A stretch of 64,000 nucleotides of DNA from Sphingomonas faeni (GTDB lineage Bacteria > Pseudomonadota > Alphaproteobacteria > Sphingomonadales > Sphingomonadaceae): contig NZ_JALPNF010000002.1 of NCBI RefSeq assembly GCF_023195535.1, positions 496,001 to 560,000 on the forward strand, read 5' to 3'. Below are positions 1-8,823 of the stretch, in pieces. The translations under genes and the position numbers were made by a program. Each line of letters begins with the position of its first letter. The stretch's first letter is position 1. The notes under the pieces are model-generated. The model made no database searches. It worked only from the letters and a program-made list of their open reading frames with translations, and had not been told where the DNA came from.

Positions 1-695
1 AACAGGGCTTGCGTAGCGGCAGGCAGGGCCAGCAACACGCCGGTCGCGACGAGCACGAACAGCAGCACCATGCTCCACAGGCCGGACAGCTTGTGGAGGT
101 CCCGCAGGCGACGGATCGGTGCGGCGTCGCGCTTGAAGGCGAGCGCCTTGCGCCAGCGTCCGCGCGGCCACCAGGCCACCACGCCACTGATCAACAGCAG
201 CAGCATCGGCACCCCGGACCAGCCCACCACCTGACCGCCGATATCCCCGGCAAGGAGGGCCATATGAAGTTGGTAGAGCCAGCTCATGAGATAGCCGCCC
301 CACGGTTCGGCACGAACGATGCGCGTGCCATCGGCCGAGAACCAGACCATCATCCGGTCGCCGTGGTGGCCGGGCGCCGGATAATAGCGCGCCGGGATCG
401 CACCGCCCTCGCCCGTTACTTCAAGCGTCCACTTGCCGCCTGTGTCGTGCCAGCGTGCCCGCCCGGTCGTCAGCGCGCGATCCCAGACGCGTGCGTTCAG
501 ATCGGGCGCAGGATCGTCGCGACCGGCCTGGATCGCAGGATGAAGCGCCGTGTCGATGCCGGTGTAGAAGACGAGTGCCGAGCCTGTGAGGCCCAGCACC
601 ACGAACAACATTCCGACGCTCAACCCCAGCCAGAGATGGACGCGCCGCATGAGAATGCGCGCGCGCGATGCCGCTGATCGCCGATGCCCGGTCAT
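1..695 (-). CDS. PepSY-associated membrane protein, partial (cut by left window edge)
   Basis: The ATG at 695-693 lies two bases after the TonB receptor stop and the frame stays open to base 1, giving 231 codons without an end. The product has an N-terminal membrane anchor (residues about 20-42, LSVGMLFVVLGLTGSALVF), a periplasmic stretch with the conserved YLMSWLYQLHMALLAG, and two more membrane segments near residues 160-175 and 210-225. This is the PepSY-associated TM helix layout. Such inner-membrane proteins often sit beside siderophore receptors and are thought to act in iron reduction or release; that role is inferred from position. It is translationally coupled to the receptor gene. 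Confidence 0.85.
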   Translation of the reverse strand, partial: MTGHRRSAASRARILMRRVHLWLGLSVGMLFVVLGLTGSALVFYTGIDTALHPAIQAGRDDPAPDLNARVWDRALTTGRARWHDTGGKWTLEVTGEGGAIPARYYPAPGHHGDRMMVWFSADGTRIVRAEPWGGYLMSWLYQLHMALLAGDIGGQVVGWSGVPMLLLLISGVVAWWPRGRWRKALAFKRDAAPIRRLRDLHKLSGLWSMVLLFVLVATGVLLALPAATQAL

Positions 696-697
696 CG

Positions 698-2914
698 TCA
701 GAACCGCGTCGCAAGCGCGACCTCGAACGATCGCGGCGCGCCGATATAGACGTTGGTGGTCGGATAGCCGGAATATTCGCCGTAGAAAGCATCGGTCAGG
801 TTGCGGCCCCGCAGCGTCACGGTTGCCTGTGGTGCGACCGGGAACGATAGGCTTGCATCGAGCACGGTATGCCCTGCGACCCCGATGGTGTTGGCGGTGT
901 CGGTGTAGAAGGCGCTCGCGTGGCGGAGGAAGCCGCCCAGCGTCACCGTGCCGGCGATCGTATAGAGCGCCGAGCCGTTGACCGTGGTCGAGGGGATGTT
1001 GATCGGACGGTTGCCGCGCCGGTCGACGCGCACGCCGCTCACCAGCTCCGAGAGTTGGTCATATTGCGCGTCGGTATAGGAGACGCCACCCGACAGGCGC
1101 AGCGCCTTCACCGGCGCGACGACCGCCGACAGTTCGACACCCTGCGACGACTGGCGGCCGCCCTGTACGGCCAACGCCGAGTTGTTCGGGTCGCGGGTCA
1201 GGATGTCATTCTGCGCGATGCGATAGGCAGCGGCGGTCACGCTTGCCCGTCCGCCCCAGCCGCTTGCCTTGAACCCGGCCTCGTAGGCGCGGCCCTTGGT
1301 CAGCCGGAACCGGCTGTTCGCGATCGAGGCAAGCAGGGTCGACGACACCGGCGATACCGCGGTCGTATATTGCGCGTAGAGGGTCAGACCGCCGCCTGCG
1401 TCCCAGGTCGTGCCCGCTCGCCACGATATGGGGTCGAAGGTCGGACTGTTGCGATCGACCGCGCCGCCCACATTCTGGATCGTCGTCCGGTCCAGCTCCA
1501 TGTGATCCCAGCGTACCCCGCCGACCAGCAGCCATTTCGGCGTCAGGTTCAGCGCGTCTTCGGCGAACACCGAGGTCTGCTTCAGTTTGGAATCGAAGGT
1601 GACGTTGCCGGCGGTGAAGATCGCCGTCCCCGTGGGCAGGGGTAGGATCGCCGGGTTGCGCACGTCCACCGCCGGCAGGGCCGATACGGGCGCCGTCTGA
1701 CGCAAGCTGACGAAATCGGTGTCGTTATGCTCGACGCCCAGGCTGAAGCGGTTGCGCCGGCCCGCGATGACGCTGTCGTTGCCGACGACCCCGCGCGCGT
1801 TCCAGAACTGGTGATCGTGGCGGAAATCCTGATAGGTCTGGCGGAAGCTGCCGTTCGGAAACGCCGGTGTGGGCGCAACGAAGGCCTGGCTGTCCGCCAG
1901 CAGGAACGCGCGTTTCGCGGTATAGCCGGTCAGATCGAGCGCGAACGTCCAACCGCTGCCGATCGACCAATCCAGCCGCGAGCGCACCGTCGTCTCGTCG
2001 GCGCCGGAATAGGCCCCCTGCGGATTGTAATTGTGACGTCGCAGCGCGCGATCGGCGACCAGGCCGTTCGCGCTCGTCACCGCGTCGGTCGGGCGCAGCG
2101 CATATTGGCCGGGGATCAGCGGCAGTCCCTGATAGGTCGCGTCGTAGCGATCCTCGAAATGATCGACCGCGACCAGCAGCGACAGGCGGTCGCTCGGCTT
2201 CCATAGCGCGCTCGCGGTCAGTCCGGCCGAGAAGGTGTCGTTGTTGTCGACATCGTAGAGGCTGTCCGAGCGCTGGTAGCTGGCGTCGGCGCGTACCGCG
2301 ATCGTCGACGACACCGGCAGGTTGACCCCGCCGGCCGCGAACACCGTGTCGAAACTGCCGACCGACAGGAGCGTGTCGAGATGCCGTTCGCCCAGGACCG
2401 GCTTGCGCGTCACCTTGTTGATGACGCCGGCCAATGCCCCCTCGCCGTAGAGGACGGACGCCGGTCCCTTCAGGACTTCGATCCGGTCATAGTGCCAGTT
2501 GTTGCTGTCACGCTGGACGACGGTCGAAGCGGACACCCGCACCCCGTCCTGAAGGATCGACACGGTATTGCCGGCGAAGCCGCGCATCGAGACGACCGCC
2601 GGGTTGCCGGGAACGTTGCCGGCAACGGCGCCCACCACGTCGTTGAACGTCTCGCGCGCGGTGCGCAGCCCGCGGACCTGGAGATCGTCCTGCGTCAGCA
2701 CCTCGATGCTCGCCGGCGTCTCGCGGATCGTCAGGCCGAGACGACTGCCGGCTTGTACCTGATCGTTCAGCTTGAGCGGGTCGCGCTGGCCGGTGACGAT
2801 GATCGTCGCGTCGATGCGTTCGTCAGAATTGGTGTCGCGCGTCTGTGCGCCAGCCGGAACGGCCAGCAGCAGGCACGGCACCGCGGCGCCAGCCAGCAAA
2901 TATGTTCGGATCAT
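698..2914 (-). CDS. TonB-dependent siderophore receptor
   Basis: 738 residues with a cleavable signal peptide (cleavage probably after AGAQT, residue 24). An N-terminal plug domain begins with ATIIVTGQRDPLKLN (TonB-box-like) and carries MRGFAGNTVSILQDGVRV and IEVLKGPASVLYGEG, both hallmarks of the FecA/FhuA-like siderophore receptor family. The C-terminal beta-barrel ends in a terminal Phe (EVALATRF), the usual outer-membrane insertion signal. It should import a ferric siderophore or another metal chelate across the outer membrane with TonB-ExbBD energy. The upstream DUF2946-like gene and downstream PepSY gene on the same strand form a three-gene uptake unit. The ligand cannot be read from the sequence. 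Confidence 0.93.
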   Translation of the reverse strand: MIRTYLLAGAAVPCLLLAVPAGAQTRDTNSDERIDATIIVTGQRDPLKLNDQVQAGSRLGLTIRETPASIEVLTQDDLQVRGLRTARETFNDVVGAVAGNVPGNPAVVSMRGFAGNTVSILQDGVRVSASTVVQRDSNNWHYDRIEVLKGPASVLYGEGALAGVINKVTRKPVLGERHLDTLLSVGSFDTVFAAGGVNLPVSSTIAVRADASYQRSDSLYDVDNNDTFSAGLTASALWKPSDRLSLLVAVDHFEDRYDATYQGLPLIPGQYALRPTDAVTSANGLVADRALRRHNYNPQGAYSGADETTVRSRLDWSIGSGWTFALDLTGYTAKRAFLLADSQAFVAPTPAFPNGSFRQTYQDFRHDHQFWNARGVVGNDSVIAGRRNRFSLGVEHNDTDFVSLRQTAPVSALPAVDVRNPAILPLPTGTAIFTAGNVTFDSKLKQTSVFAEDALNLTPKWLLVGGVRWDHMELDRTTIQNVGGAVDRNSPTFDPISWRAGTTWDAGGGLTLYAQYTTAVSPVSSTLLASIANSRFRLTKGRAYEAGFKASGWGGRASVTAAAYRIAQNDILTRDPNNSALAVQGGRQSSQGVELSAVVAPVKALRLSGGVSYTDAQYDQLSELVSGVRVDRRGNRPINIPSTTVNGSALYTIAGTVTLGGFLRHASAFYTDTANTIGVAGHTVLDASLSFPVAPQATVTLRGRNLTDAFYGEYSGYPTTNVYIGAPRSFEVALATRF

Positions 2915-3000
2915 GAGATTACCTTCGACCGGCCCTGCGCGCGATGCGTGCAGGGTCGCACTTCATGGACGCGCTGCCTGATGCAGCGCGAAATGACAGG

Positions 3001-3483
3001 TCAGAGGTAGGTCGGGGGCGCCCGCAAGGGTGGTCGCAGGAACGCCGGTTGAGAGTGCCCCGGCGGAACGGCTATCGTCAGGCCGATGGCCATGACGAAC
3101 GCGATCAGCGCGGCAAGCTGGATCGGGTCTATCGGGCCCAGGACGGCGGCTGACAATCCGGTGAAGGCGCAGGGCATCTCCGCCTTGCCGTGGTCGTTCG
3201 ACTTGCCGTGGCCGGCCGTGTCGTCGTGCATCCCCGGCATGTCCATCGTCCCCGGCATGTCTATCGTCCCCGGCATGTCCATCGCCATCGCCCCGGAGGT
3301 GGTGCCCGAGCAGAGAGTGATGGCAAATCGGCCGTGATCCGTCGCGATCATGTAGCCGGTCGGTACCAGCAGCTTCATCAGCAGAGTCGCAGCGCAAAGC
3401 AACACAGCGAGATGGCGTTGCGCGAAAAGATGCCGGACGGTGTGCACAGGGAGCCGACTACCCCCGCTGGCGGGGAGTGTCAC
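3001..3483 (-). CDS. DUF2946-like secreted/membrane protein with Met/His-rich repeats
   Basis: 160 residues. A hydrophobic segment (HLAVLLCAATLLMKLLVP) is followed by a Cys and a short MDMPGT-type tandem repeat (three units, residues about 68-84), His/Asp residues, the DUF2946 signature MPCAFTGLSAA, and a second hydrophobic segment. DUF2946 proteins are small exported proteins often found next to TonB receptors for copper or iron; the Met/His/Cys content suggests metal binding, which is inference. It is the first gene of the leftward unit with the TonB receptor and PepSY gene. The start is uncertain: an internal Met near the first hydrophobic segment would also give a plausible export signal. 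Confidence 0.72.
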   Translation of the reverse strand: MTLPASGGSRLPVHTVRHLFAQRHLAVLLCAATLLMKLLVPTGYMIATDHGRFAITLCSGTTSGAMAMDMPGTIDMPGTMDMPGMHDDTAGHGKSNDHGKAEMPCAFTGLSAAVLGPIDPIQLAALIAFVMAIGLTIAVPPGHSQPAFLRPPLRAPPTYL

Positions 3484-3693
3484 TCGGACATTCCGTCTCG
3501 CCTGTTTCCCGTTTCAGCATCGTCTTCGAGACAGGCCGCAGCGTCGTGCCATGCCAGCTATCGCGATCCGCCTTCGCGGCAATGGCCGAAACGCCGCCAG
3601 TCCGCTAACCTCTCCCATACCGCAGCATGGGCGGCGTCTTCGGCAATGTGCAAGCTGGTGGCGTGACGGGCGGTTGGGGTTTATCGGTGCGGC
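3484..3693. other. Divergent intergenic region, no element identified
   Basis: About 210 bases between the start of the leftward DUF2946-like gene and the rightward NAD synthetase gene. It must hold both promoters. It contains short inverted repeats but no riboswitch or Fur box that I could support. Confidence 0.4.
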
Positions 3694-5886
3694 ATGACGC
3701 ATCCCTTCTACGCCATCCACACGCACGGCTTGGTCCGGGTCGCCGCCGCTACGCCGCGAGCGTCGGTGGGCGATACCGGCGCGAATGCCGAGGCCACGAT
3801 CGCGTTGGCGCGCGAGGCGGACGCGAAGGGCGCCGACCTCGTCGTGTTCCCCGAACTGAACCTCACCTCCTACGCGATCGACGACCTGCATCTCCAGACC
3901 GCGCAGCAGCGCGCGACGCTGGCGGCGATCGCGACGGTAGTAGAGGCGAGCGCGACCTTGCGGCCGGTGCTGCTGGTCGGCGCCGCGTTGGTGCGCAACG
4001 GGCGGCTGTATAACTGCGCGCTGGCGATCGCGCGCGGGCGCGTGCTGGGCGTGGTGCCCAAGACATTCCTGCCCAACTACCGCGAATTCTACGAGAAGCG
4101 CTGGTTCGCGAGCGGCGCCGGCCTGACCGGGCTGACGATCGACCTCGACGGTGCCGAGGTACCGTTCGGGACCGACCTGATCTTCGGTGCGCGCGACCTG
4201 CCCGGCTTCGTGTTCCATGCCGAGATCTGCGAGGATTACTGGGCCCCTACCCCGCCCTCGACCGCGGGCGCGCTCGCGGGTGCGCTGATCTGCTGCAACC
4301 TGTCGGCGTCGAACATCGTCATCGGCAAGGCACGCGAGCGGGCGATGCTGGCGGCGTCGCAATCGGCGCGCGCGGCGTGTGCCTATATCTATTCCGCCGC
4401 GGGGCCGGGCGAAAGCACGACCGAAGTCGCCTGGGACGGCCAGGGCCTGATCCACGAACTCGGCGAGCAGATCGCGGAGTCGGAGCGGTTCTCGACCGAG
4501 CCGGAACTGGTGATCGCCGACATAGATTGCGAACGCATCACGCAGGAACGCCTGCGCAACGGCACGTTCAACGACGCCGCTGTATTCGCCGGCAACCCCG
4601 AAACGCGCTTCCGACGGATCGGATTCGATCATGCGGTGGTGCTTGAAGCTGAGATCAACCTCGAAGCCAACGATCCTCCCCCGCCAGGGGGAGGTGGCAG
4701 GCGCAGCCTGACGGAGGGGGAGGAGAGCGCAACCGCTGTTCCGTGTCCTCCCCCTCCGTCGCCTTCGGCGCCACCTCCCCCTGGCGGGGGAGGATCGGAC
4801 AGTCTGCAACGTGCCATTCGCCGTTTCCCGTTCGTGCCAAACGATCCCGCACGCCGCGACGACGATTGCTACGAGGCGTTCAACATCCAGGTGGAGGCGC
4901 TATCGAAGCGGCTGGTCTCCGCACATGCCGAGACGATCGTCATCGGCGTCTCCGGCGGGCTCGACTCGACCCACGCGCTAATCGTCGCGGCCAAGGCGAT
5001 GGACCGGCTCGGCCGCCCGCGGACAAACATTCTCGGCTTCACGATGCCCGGCTTCGCCACCGGCGACGGCACCAAGGCAAACGCCTGGGCGCTCATGCGC
5101 GCGCTCGGCATCACCGCCGAAGAGATCGACATCAAGCCCGCCGCCCGCCGCATGCTGGAGGATATCGGCCACCCGTTCAGCGAAGGCGAACCGGTCTACG
5201 ACATCACCTTCGAGAACGTGCAGGCAGGGCTGCGCACCGATTACCTGTTCCGCCTCGCCAACCAGCGGCGCGGGATCGTGCTCGGCACCGGGGATCTCAG
5301 CGAGATGGCGCTCGGCTGGTGCACGTACGGCGTCGGCGACCAGATGAGCCATTACGCCGTCAACAGCGGCGTGCCCAAGACGCTGATCCAGTTCCTGATC
5401 CGCTGGTGCATCCGCACCGACCAATATGACGCGGCGACCGATGCGATCCTGTCGACGATCCTCGCGCAGGAAATTTCGCCCGAGCTCGTGCCGGCAGGCG
5501 CGGATGGCGCGTTGCAGAGCACCGAGTCGATGATCGGGCCGTATGCGCTCAACGACTTCTTCGCGCATTACGTGATCCGCCACGGCCTTGCCCCCTCGAA
5601 GATCGCGTTTCTAGCGTGGCACGCATGGCGCGATGCGAGCGTCGGCGCGTGGCCGGAGGACCTGCCGGAGGATGCACGCGTCGCCTACGACCTGCCGACG
5701 ATCCGGAAATGGCTGGAAAAATTCCTGTTCCGGTTCTTCACGACCAGCCAGTTCAAGCGGTCGGCGATGCCCAATGGGCCGAAGGTCTCGGCGGGCGGCG
5801 CGCTGTCGCCGCGCGGCGATTGGCGGGCGCCCTCGGACGGGATCGCGACGGCGTGGATCGAAGAATTGCGCTCAAGCGTTCCATAG
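3694..5886 (+). CDS. nadE: Glutamine-dependent NAD+ synthetase with in-frame palindrome insertion
   Basis: 730 residues. It makes NAD+ from deamido-NAD+, ATP and glutamine. The N-terminal nitrilase-type glutaminase domain (about 1-310) shows the Glu-Lys-Cys triad in VVFPELNLTSY, VVPKTFLPNY and FHAEICEDYW. The C-terminal synthetase domain (about 390-700) has the PP-loop IGVSGGLDSTHALI and a conserved GIVLGTGDLSEMALGWCTYG. Between the domains, residues about 327-368 are a Pro/Gly-rich insert encoded by a 126-base palindromic element also found between genes in this window. The insert keeps the frame and lies in the interdomain linker, so the enzyme is probably functional. The ribosome binding site is weak. 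Confidence 0.95.
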   Translation: MTHPFYAIHTHGLVRVAAATPRASVGDTGANAEATIALAREADAKGADLVVFPELNLTSYAIDDLHLQTAQQRATLAAIATVVEASATLRPVLLVGAALVRNGRLYNCALAIARGRVLGVVPKTFLPNYREFYEKRWFASGAGLTGLTIDLDGAEVPFGTDLIFGARDLPGFVFHAEICEDYWAPTPPSTAGALAGALICCNLSASNIVIGKARERAMLAASQSARAACAYIYSAAGPGESTTEVAWDGQGLIHELGEQIAESERFSTEPELVIADIDCERITQERLRNGTFNDAAVFAGNPETRFRRIGFDHAVVLEAEINLEANDPPPPGGGGRRSLTEGEESATAVPCPPPPSPSAPPPPGGGGSDSLQRAIRRFPFVPNDPARRDDDCYEAFNIQVEALSKRLVSAHAETIVIGVSGGLDSTHALIVAAKAMDRLGRPRTNILGFTMPGFATGDGTKANAWALMRALGITAEEIDIKPAARRMLEDIGHPFSEGEPVYDITFENVQAGLRTDYLFRLANQRRGIVLGTGDLSEMALGWCTYGVGDQMSHYAVNSGVPKTLIQFLIRWCIRTDQYDAATDAILSTILAQEISPELVPAGADGALQSTESMIGPYALNDFFAHYVIRHGLAPSKIAFLAWHAWRDASVGAWPEDLPEDARVAYDLPTIRKWLEKFLFRFFTTSQFKRSAMPNGPKVSAGGALSPRGDWRAPSDGIATAWIEELRSSVP
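4672..4797. repeat. Family A palindromic element inside nadE
   Basis: The two ends are inverted repeats (GATCCTCCCCCGCCAGGGGG and its complement) with an inner inverted pair around ACGGAGGGGGAGG. The length of 126 bases is 42 codons, so the reading frame continues. It is read as alternating PPPPGGGG blocks. The same element recurs between genes at 15000-15122, 24158-24283 and 56102-56226. Confidence 0.9.
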
Positions 5887-5940
5887 GGTTAGCTACGCTA
5901 CCTTGCATAAACCGCCTGCGCGGCGCATTATGAAAATCCT

Positions 5941-6801
5941 ATGACAGTGGCTCCACCGGATGGATCGCGCGATCGCCGGATCGAGATCCCATCTAACCTT
6001 TGGCTGATACACCCGGCAGGCCGTGCGCTTTTGCCGTTCGCGTTGGCGCGTGGAATTTCTGCGAATGCGGTGTCGGTCATGGGGCTCTGTCTCGGTGGGG
6101 CTGCTGCGCTTGCCTATACCCAGTGGGGCAATTGGGCGCTGGCGCTGGTCGGCTTGGTGCTGTCGATCGGCTGGCTGATCGCCGACGGACTCGACGGCAT
6201 GGTCGCGCGCGCGACCAAGACCGCCAGCCCGCTCGGCCGGATGCTCGACGGGCTGTGCGATCACGGCGTGTTCGCGCTGATCTACGTCTCGCTCGCGCTG
6301 ACGATCGATACGCCCGAAGCCTGGATCCTCGCCTTGGCCGCCGGTGGCGCGCACGCGGTGCAGTCGAACATGTACGAGGGCGAGCGCTCGCGCTTCCATC
6401 GCCGGATCAAGGGCGTCGCGCTCGATGCGCCCCCCGTACCCACCGGCAACGCACTCGTCCGCTTCTACGACGGGGTCGCGAGCAGCATCGATCGGATCGC
6501 CATGCCGTTCGAACGGACGCTAGGCCAGGCCAGCGATCCGGTCGCACTCGGTGCGCTGTACGGGGCTCGCGCCGTCGCGCCTTTGCGCTTCATGGCCTTG
6601 CTTACCGCGAATGTCCGGGTATGGGCGATCTTCGTCGCCTGCTTCGCGGGCAACCCACGCATCTTCTGGTGGTTCGAGATCGTCCCTCTGACGCTCGTGG
6701 CCATCGTCGGGCTCGTCTGGCACCGTCGTGTCGAGCGGGCTTTCGTTCGTAATACTTCTGCAACGCGACCAAAGACCGCGTCGCGCATGCATCTTTCGTA
6801 A
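5941..6801 (+). CDS. CDP-alcohol phosphatidyltransferase family membrane protein
   Basis: 286 residues, multi-pass. The family catalytic motif D-x2-D-G-x2-A-R-x8-G-x3-D-x3-D is complete in ADGLDGMVARATKTASPLG followed by RMLDGLCD (residues about 82-108). These enzymes move a phospho-alcohol from a CDP-linked donor to an acceptor alcohol. The gene is followed 15 bases later by inositol-3-phosphate synthase and then a nucleotidyltransferase, so the likely product is an inositol phospholipid or a related inositol phosphodiester. Whether the donor is CDP-diacylglycerol or CDP-inositol cannot be told from sequence alone; the third gene favours CDP-inositol. It is not a standard PgsA or PssA by context. 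Confidence 0.85.
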   Translation: MTVAPPDGSRDRRIEIPSNLWLIHPAGRALLPFALARGISANAVSVMGLCLGGAAALAYTQWGNWALALVGLVLSIGWLIADGLDGMVARATKTASPLGRMLDGLCDHGVFALIYVSLALTIDTPEAWILALAAGGAHAVQSNMYEGERSRFHRRIKGVALDAPPVPTGNALVRFYDGVASSIDRIAMPFERTLGQASDPVALGALYGARAVAPLRFMALLTANVRVWAIFVACFAGNPRIFWWFEIVPLTLVAIVGLVWHRRVERAFVRNTSATRPKTASRMHLS

Positions 6802-6816
6802 GGAACAGGGTCAGTA

Positions 6817-7908
6817 ATGAATAGCATTCGGATCGCCGTGGTCGGCATCGGCAACTGCGCGAGCTCGCTCGTGCAAGGCCTCGAGCATTACCGTGAGGGC
6901 GCCAACGACCAGGTCGGCCTGATGCATTTCGACATGGGTGGCTATAAGCCGAGCGACATCAAGGTCGTCGCGGCCTGGGACGTCGATCGTCGCAAGGTCG
7001 GCAAGGACGTCGCCGAGGCGATCTTCGCCAAGCCGAACTGCACCGCAGTGTTCGCACCGAACGTAAGCAACACCGGCACGATCGTGAAGATGGGCAAGAA
7101 GCTGGACGGCGTCGCCGACCACATGGCCGACTTCAAGGACGACCGTACGTTCCTGGTCTCCGACGCCGCCGAGCCGACCCGTGAAGAGGTCATCGCCGAG
7201 CTGAAGGCATCGGGCGCCGACGTGCTGATGAACTACCTGCCGGTTGGTTCGCAGGAAGCCACCGAATTCTACGCCGAGTGCGCGATCGAAGCGGGCGTGG
7301 CGTTCGTCAACAACATCCCCGTGTTCATCGCGTCGAACCCGGTCTGGGCGAAGAAGTTCGAAGACGCCGGCGTCGCGATCATCGGCGACGACATCAAGGC
7401 ACAGCTCGGCGCGACGATCGTCCACCGCGTGCTGACCGACCTGTTCGCCAAGCGCGGCGTGAAGCTGGATCGCACCTACCAGCTCAACACCGGCGGCAAC
7501 ACCGACTTCCTCAACATGTCGAACCATCGCCGTCTCGAGTCGAAGAAGATCTCGAAGACCGAAGCCGTCCAGTCTGTCGCGGCCGAGCGGATGGACGACG
7601 ACAACGTCCATATCGGACCGTCGGACTATGTCCCCTGGCAGAACGACAACAAGGTCTGCTTCCTGCGGATGGAAGGCCAGCTGTTCGGCGGCGTGCCGAT
7701 GAACATCGAGCTGCGTCTCTCGGTCGAGGACAGCCCCAACTCGGCAGGCGTCGCGATCGACATGATCCGTTGCGCCAAGATCGCCAAGGATCGCGGCATC
7801 GCCGGCGTGATCGACCCCGCCTCGGCCTATTTCTGCAAGCACCCGCGCACGCAGATGACCGACGATCTCGCGCAGATCGAAGTCGAGCGGTTCATCAAGG
7901 CCGCCTGA
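6817..7908 (+). CDS. ino1: Inositol-3-phosphate synthase (myo-inositol-1-phosphate synthase)
   Basis: 363 residues, the compact prokaryotic length. It converts glucose 6-phosphate to inositol 3-phosphate with bound NAD+. The N-terminal Rossmann fold starts with RIAVVGIGNCASSLVQG, and the family core has DVLMNYLPVGSQEATEFYAE, FVNNIPVFIAS, GDDIKAQLGATI and QLNTGGNTDFLNM, with the conserved lysines in that second half. The start is fixed by AAGGAACAGGG just upstream. It lies between the CDP-alcohol phosphatidyltransferase and the nucleotidyltransferase (one base between its stop and the next ATG), so the three genes are one transcription unit for making and using inositol phosphate. Confidence 0.95.
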   Translation: MNSIRIAVVGIGNCASSLVQGLEHYREGANDQVGLMHFDMGGYKPSDIKVVAAWDVDRRKVGKDVAEAIFAKPNCTAVFAPNVSNTGTIVKMGKKLDGVADHMADFKDDRTFLVSDAAEPTREEVIAELKASGADVLMNYLPVGSQEATEFYAECAIEAGVAFVNNIPVFIASNPVWAKKFEDAGVAIIGDDIKAQLGATIVHRVLTDLFAKRGVKLDRTYQLNTGGNTDFLNMSNHRRLESKKISKTEAVQSVAAERMDDDNVHIGPSDYVPWQNDNKVCFLRMEGQLFGGVPMNIELRLSVEDSPNSAGVAIDMIRCAKIAKDRGIAGVIDPASAYFCKHPRTQMTDDLAQIEVERFIKAA

Positions 7909-7909
7909 G

Positions 7910-8641
7910 ATGATCGAGACGCCCCGGATTCAAACGGCGATCATCCTCGCCGCCGGGGAAGGCAGCCGCCTTCGCACCTCCGCCCCGTACAAGCCGCTAT
8001 GCGCGGTGGCGGGGCGGCCGTTGATCGCCCACGCGCTCGAAGGTCTGGCGGAAGCCGGTTTCGCGCGGGCGATCGTGACGGTCAGCTATGGGCGTGAGGC
8101 GATCGAAGCGTATTTAGCGAGCCGGCGCTGGCCCCTTAAGGTCGAGACAGTGCTCGCCGACCACCGCGAGCCCAACGGCGTCTCGGTACTGGCTGCGCGT
8201 GATGCGCTGGCCGGCAGCGAAGCGGTGCTGGCGATGTGCGACCACCTCGTCAGCCCAGACCTCTACGCCCGCATGGCGAAAGCCGGCGCTGGCGGTGGTC
8301 TCCGCCTCGGCATCGACCGGCGCCTCGGCCATGACTGGGTCGACCCCGAGGACGTCACCTGCGTCGCGACCGAAGGCGACCGCATCGTCGCGATCGGCAA
8401 GGGCCTCGAACCCCACGACTGCTACGACACCGGCGTCTTCGCGATCGGCCCCGCGCTGTCGGACGCGCTGGCAACCCTAGCAAGCCCGTCTTTGACCGAA
8501 GGCGTCCGCCTGCTGGCCGCGCAAGGCCTCGCCCGGACCGTCGATTGCAGCGACATCGACTGGATCGACGTCGACGACGCCCCCGCGCTCGCCAAGGCCG
8601 AAGCGTGGATGGCGACCAAAGCGGACGCAGTCGCCGCCTGA
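7910..8641 (+). CDS. Sugar-phosphate-type nucleotidyltransferase, probable CTP:inositol-1-phosphate cytidylyltransferase
   Basis: 243 residues with the nucleotidyltransferase signature IILAAGEGSRLRTSAPYKPL (residues about 10-29). Further blocks are NGVSVLAARDAL, LAMCDHLVSPDLYARM (metal-binding Asp in CDHL), and IVAIGKGLEPHDCYDTGVF. The last pattern resembles the inositol-1-phosphate cytidylyltransferase domain of the thermophile di-myo-inositol-phosphate pathway. With inositol phosphate made by the preceding gene and a CDP-alcohol transferase before that, the simplest reading is formation of CDP-inositol. The nucleotide and sugar specificity are inferred, not shown; a mannose- or glucose-1-phosphate enzyme is the alternative. 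Confidence 0.75.
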   Translation: MIETPRIQTAIILAAGEGSRLRTSAPYKPLCAVAGRPLIAHALEGLAEAGFARAIVTVSYGREAIEAYLASRRWPLKVETVLADHREPNGVSVLAARDALAGSEAVLAMCDHLVSPDLYARMAKAGAGGGLRLGIDRRLGHDWVDPEDVTCVATEGDRIVAIGKGLEPHDCYDTGVFAIGPALSDALATLASPSLTEGVRLLAAQGLARTVDCSDIDWIDVDDAPALAKAEAWMATKADAVAA

Positions 8642-8700
8642 CCCAGTCGAGTTCGCGTTCGAGAACTCCCTGTTACCAACTACACTTCTGTTCCTTGTTC

Positions 8701-8775
8701 CCTCGCGAACGCGGGGGCCCAGGAGCCACAGGCACCGCCCTATATTTAGCTGGGCCCCCGCGTCCGCGGGGGAAC
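8701..8775. repeat. Palindromic element (family B', GCGGGGGCCCAGG type)
   Basis: Inverted arms GAACGCGGGGGCCCAGG and its near-complement CTGGGCCCCCGCGTCCGCGG frame a short loop. It follows the inositol gene set. A similar element lies at 44855-44906. Confidence 0.75.
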
Positions 8776-8823
8776 GGCTAGGCGGCGCTCTGTGTCTCGG
8801 TCCAACCGACCCCTCCCCAACAC

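Noticed and set aside
3484..3693. Possible cobalamin or other riboswitch ahead of the DUF2946-TonB unit
   Set aside because: No B12 box or other recognisable conserved core in either strand.
3514..4809. Minus-strand frame over the NAD synthetase gene
   Set aside because: Antisense to conserved nitrilase-domain sequence; Arg-rich shadow.
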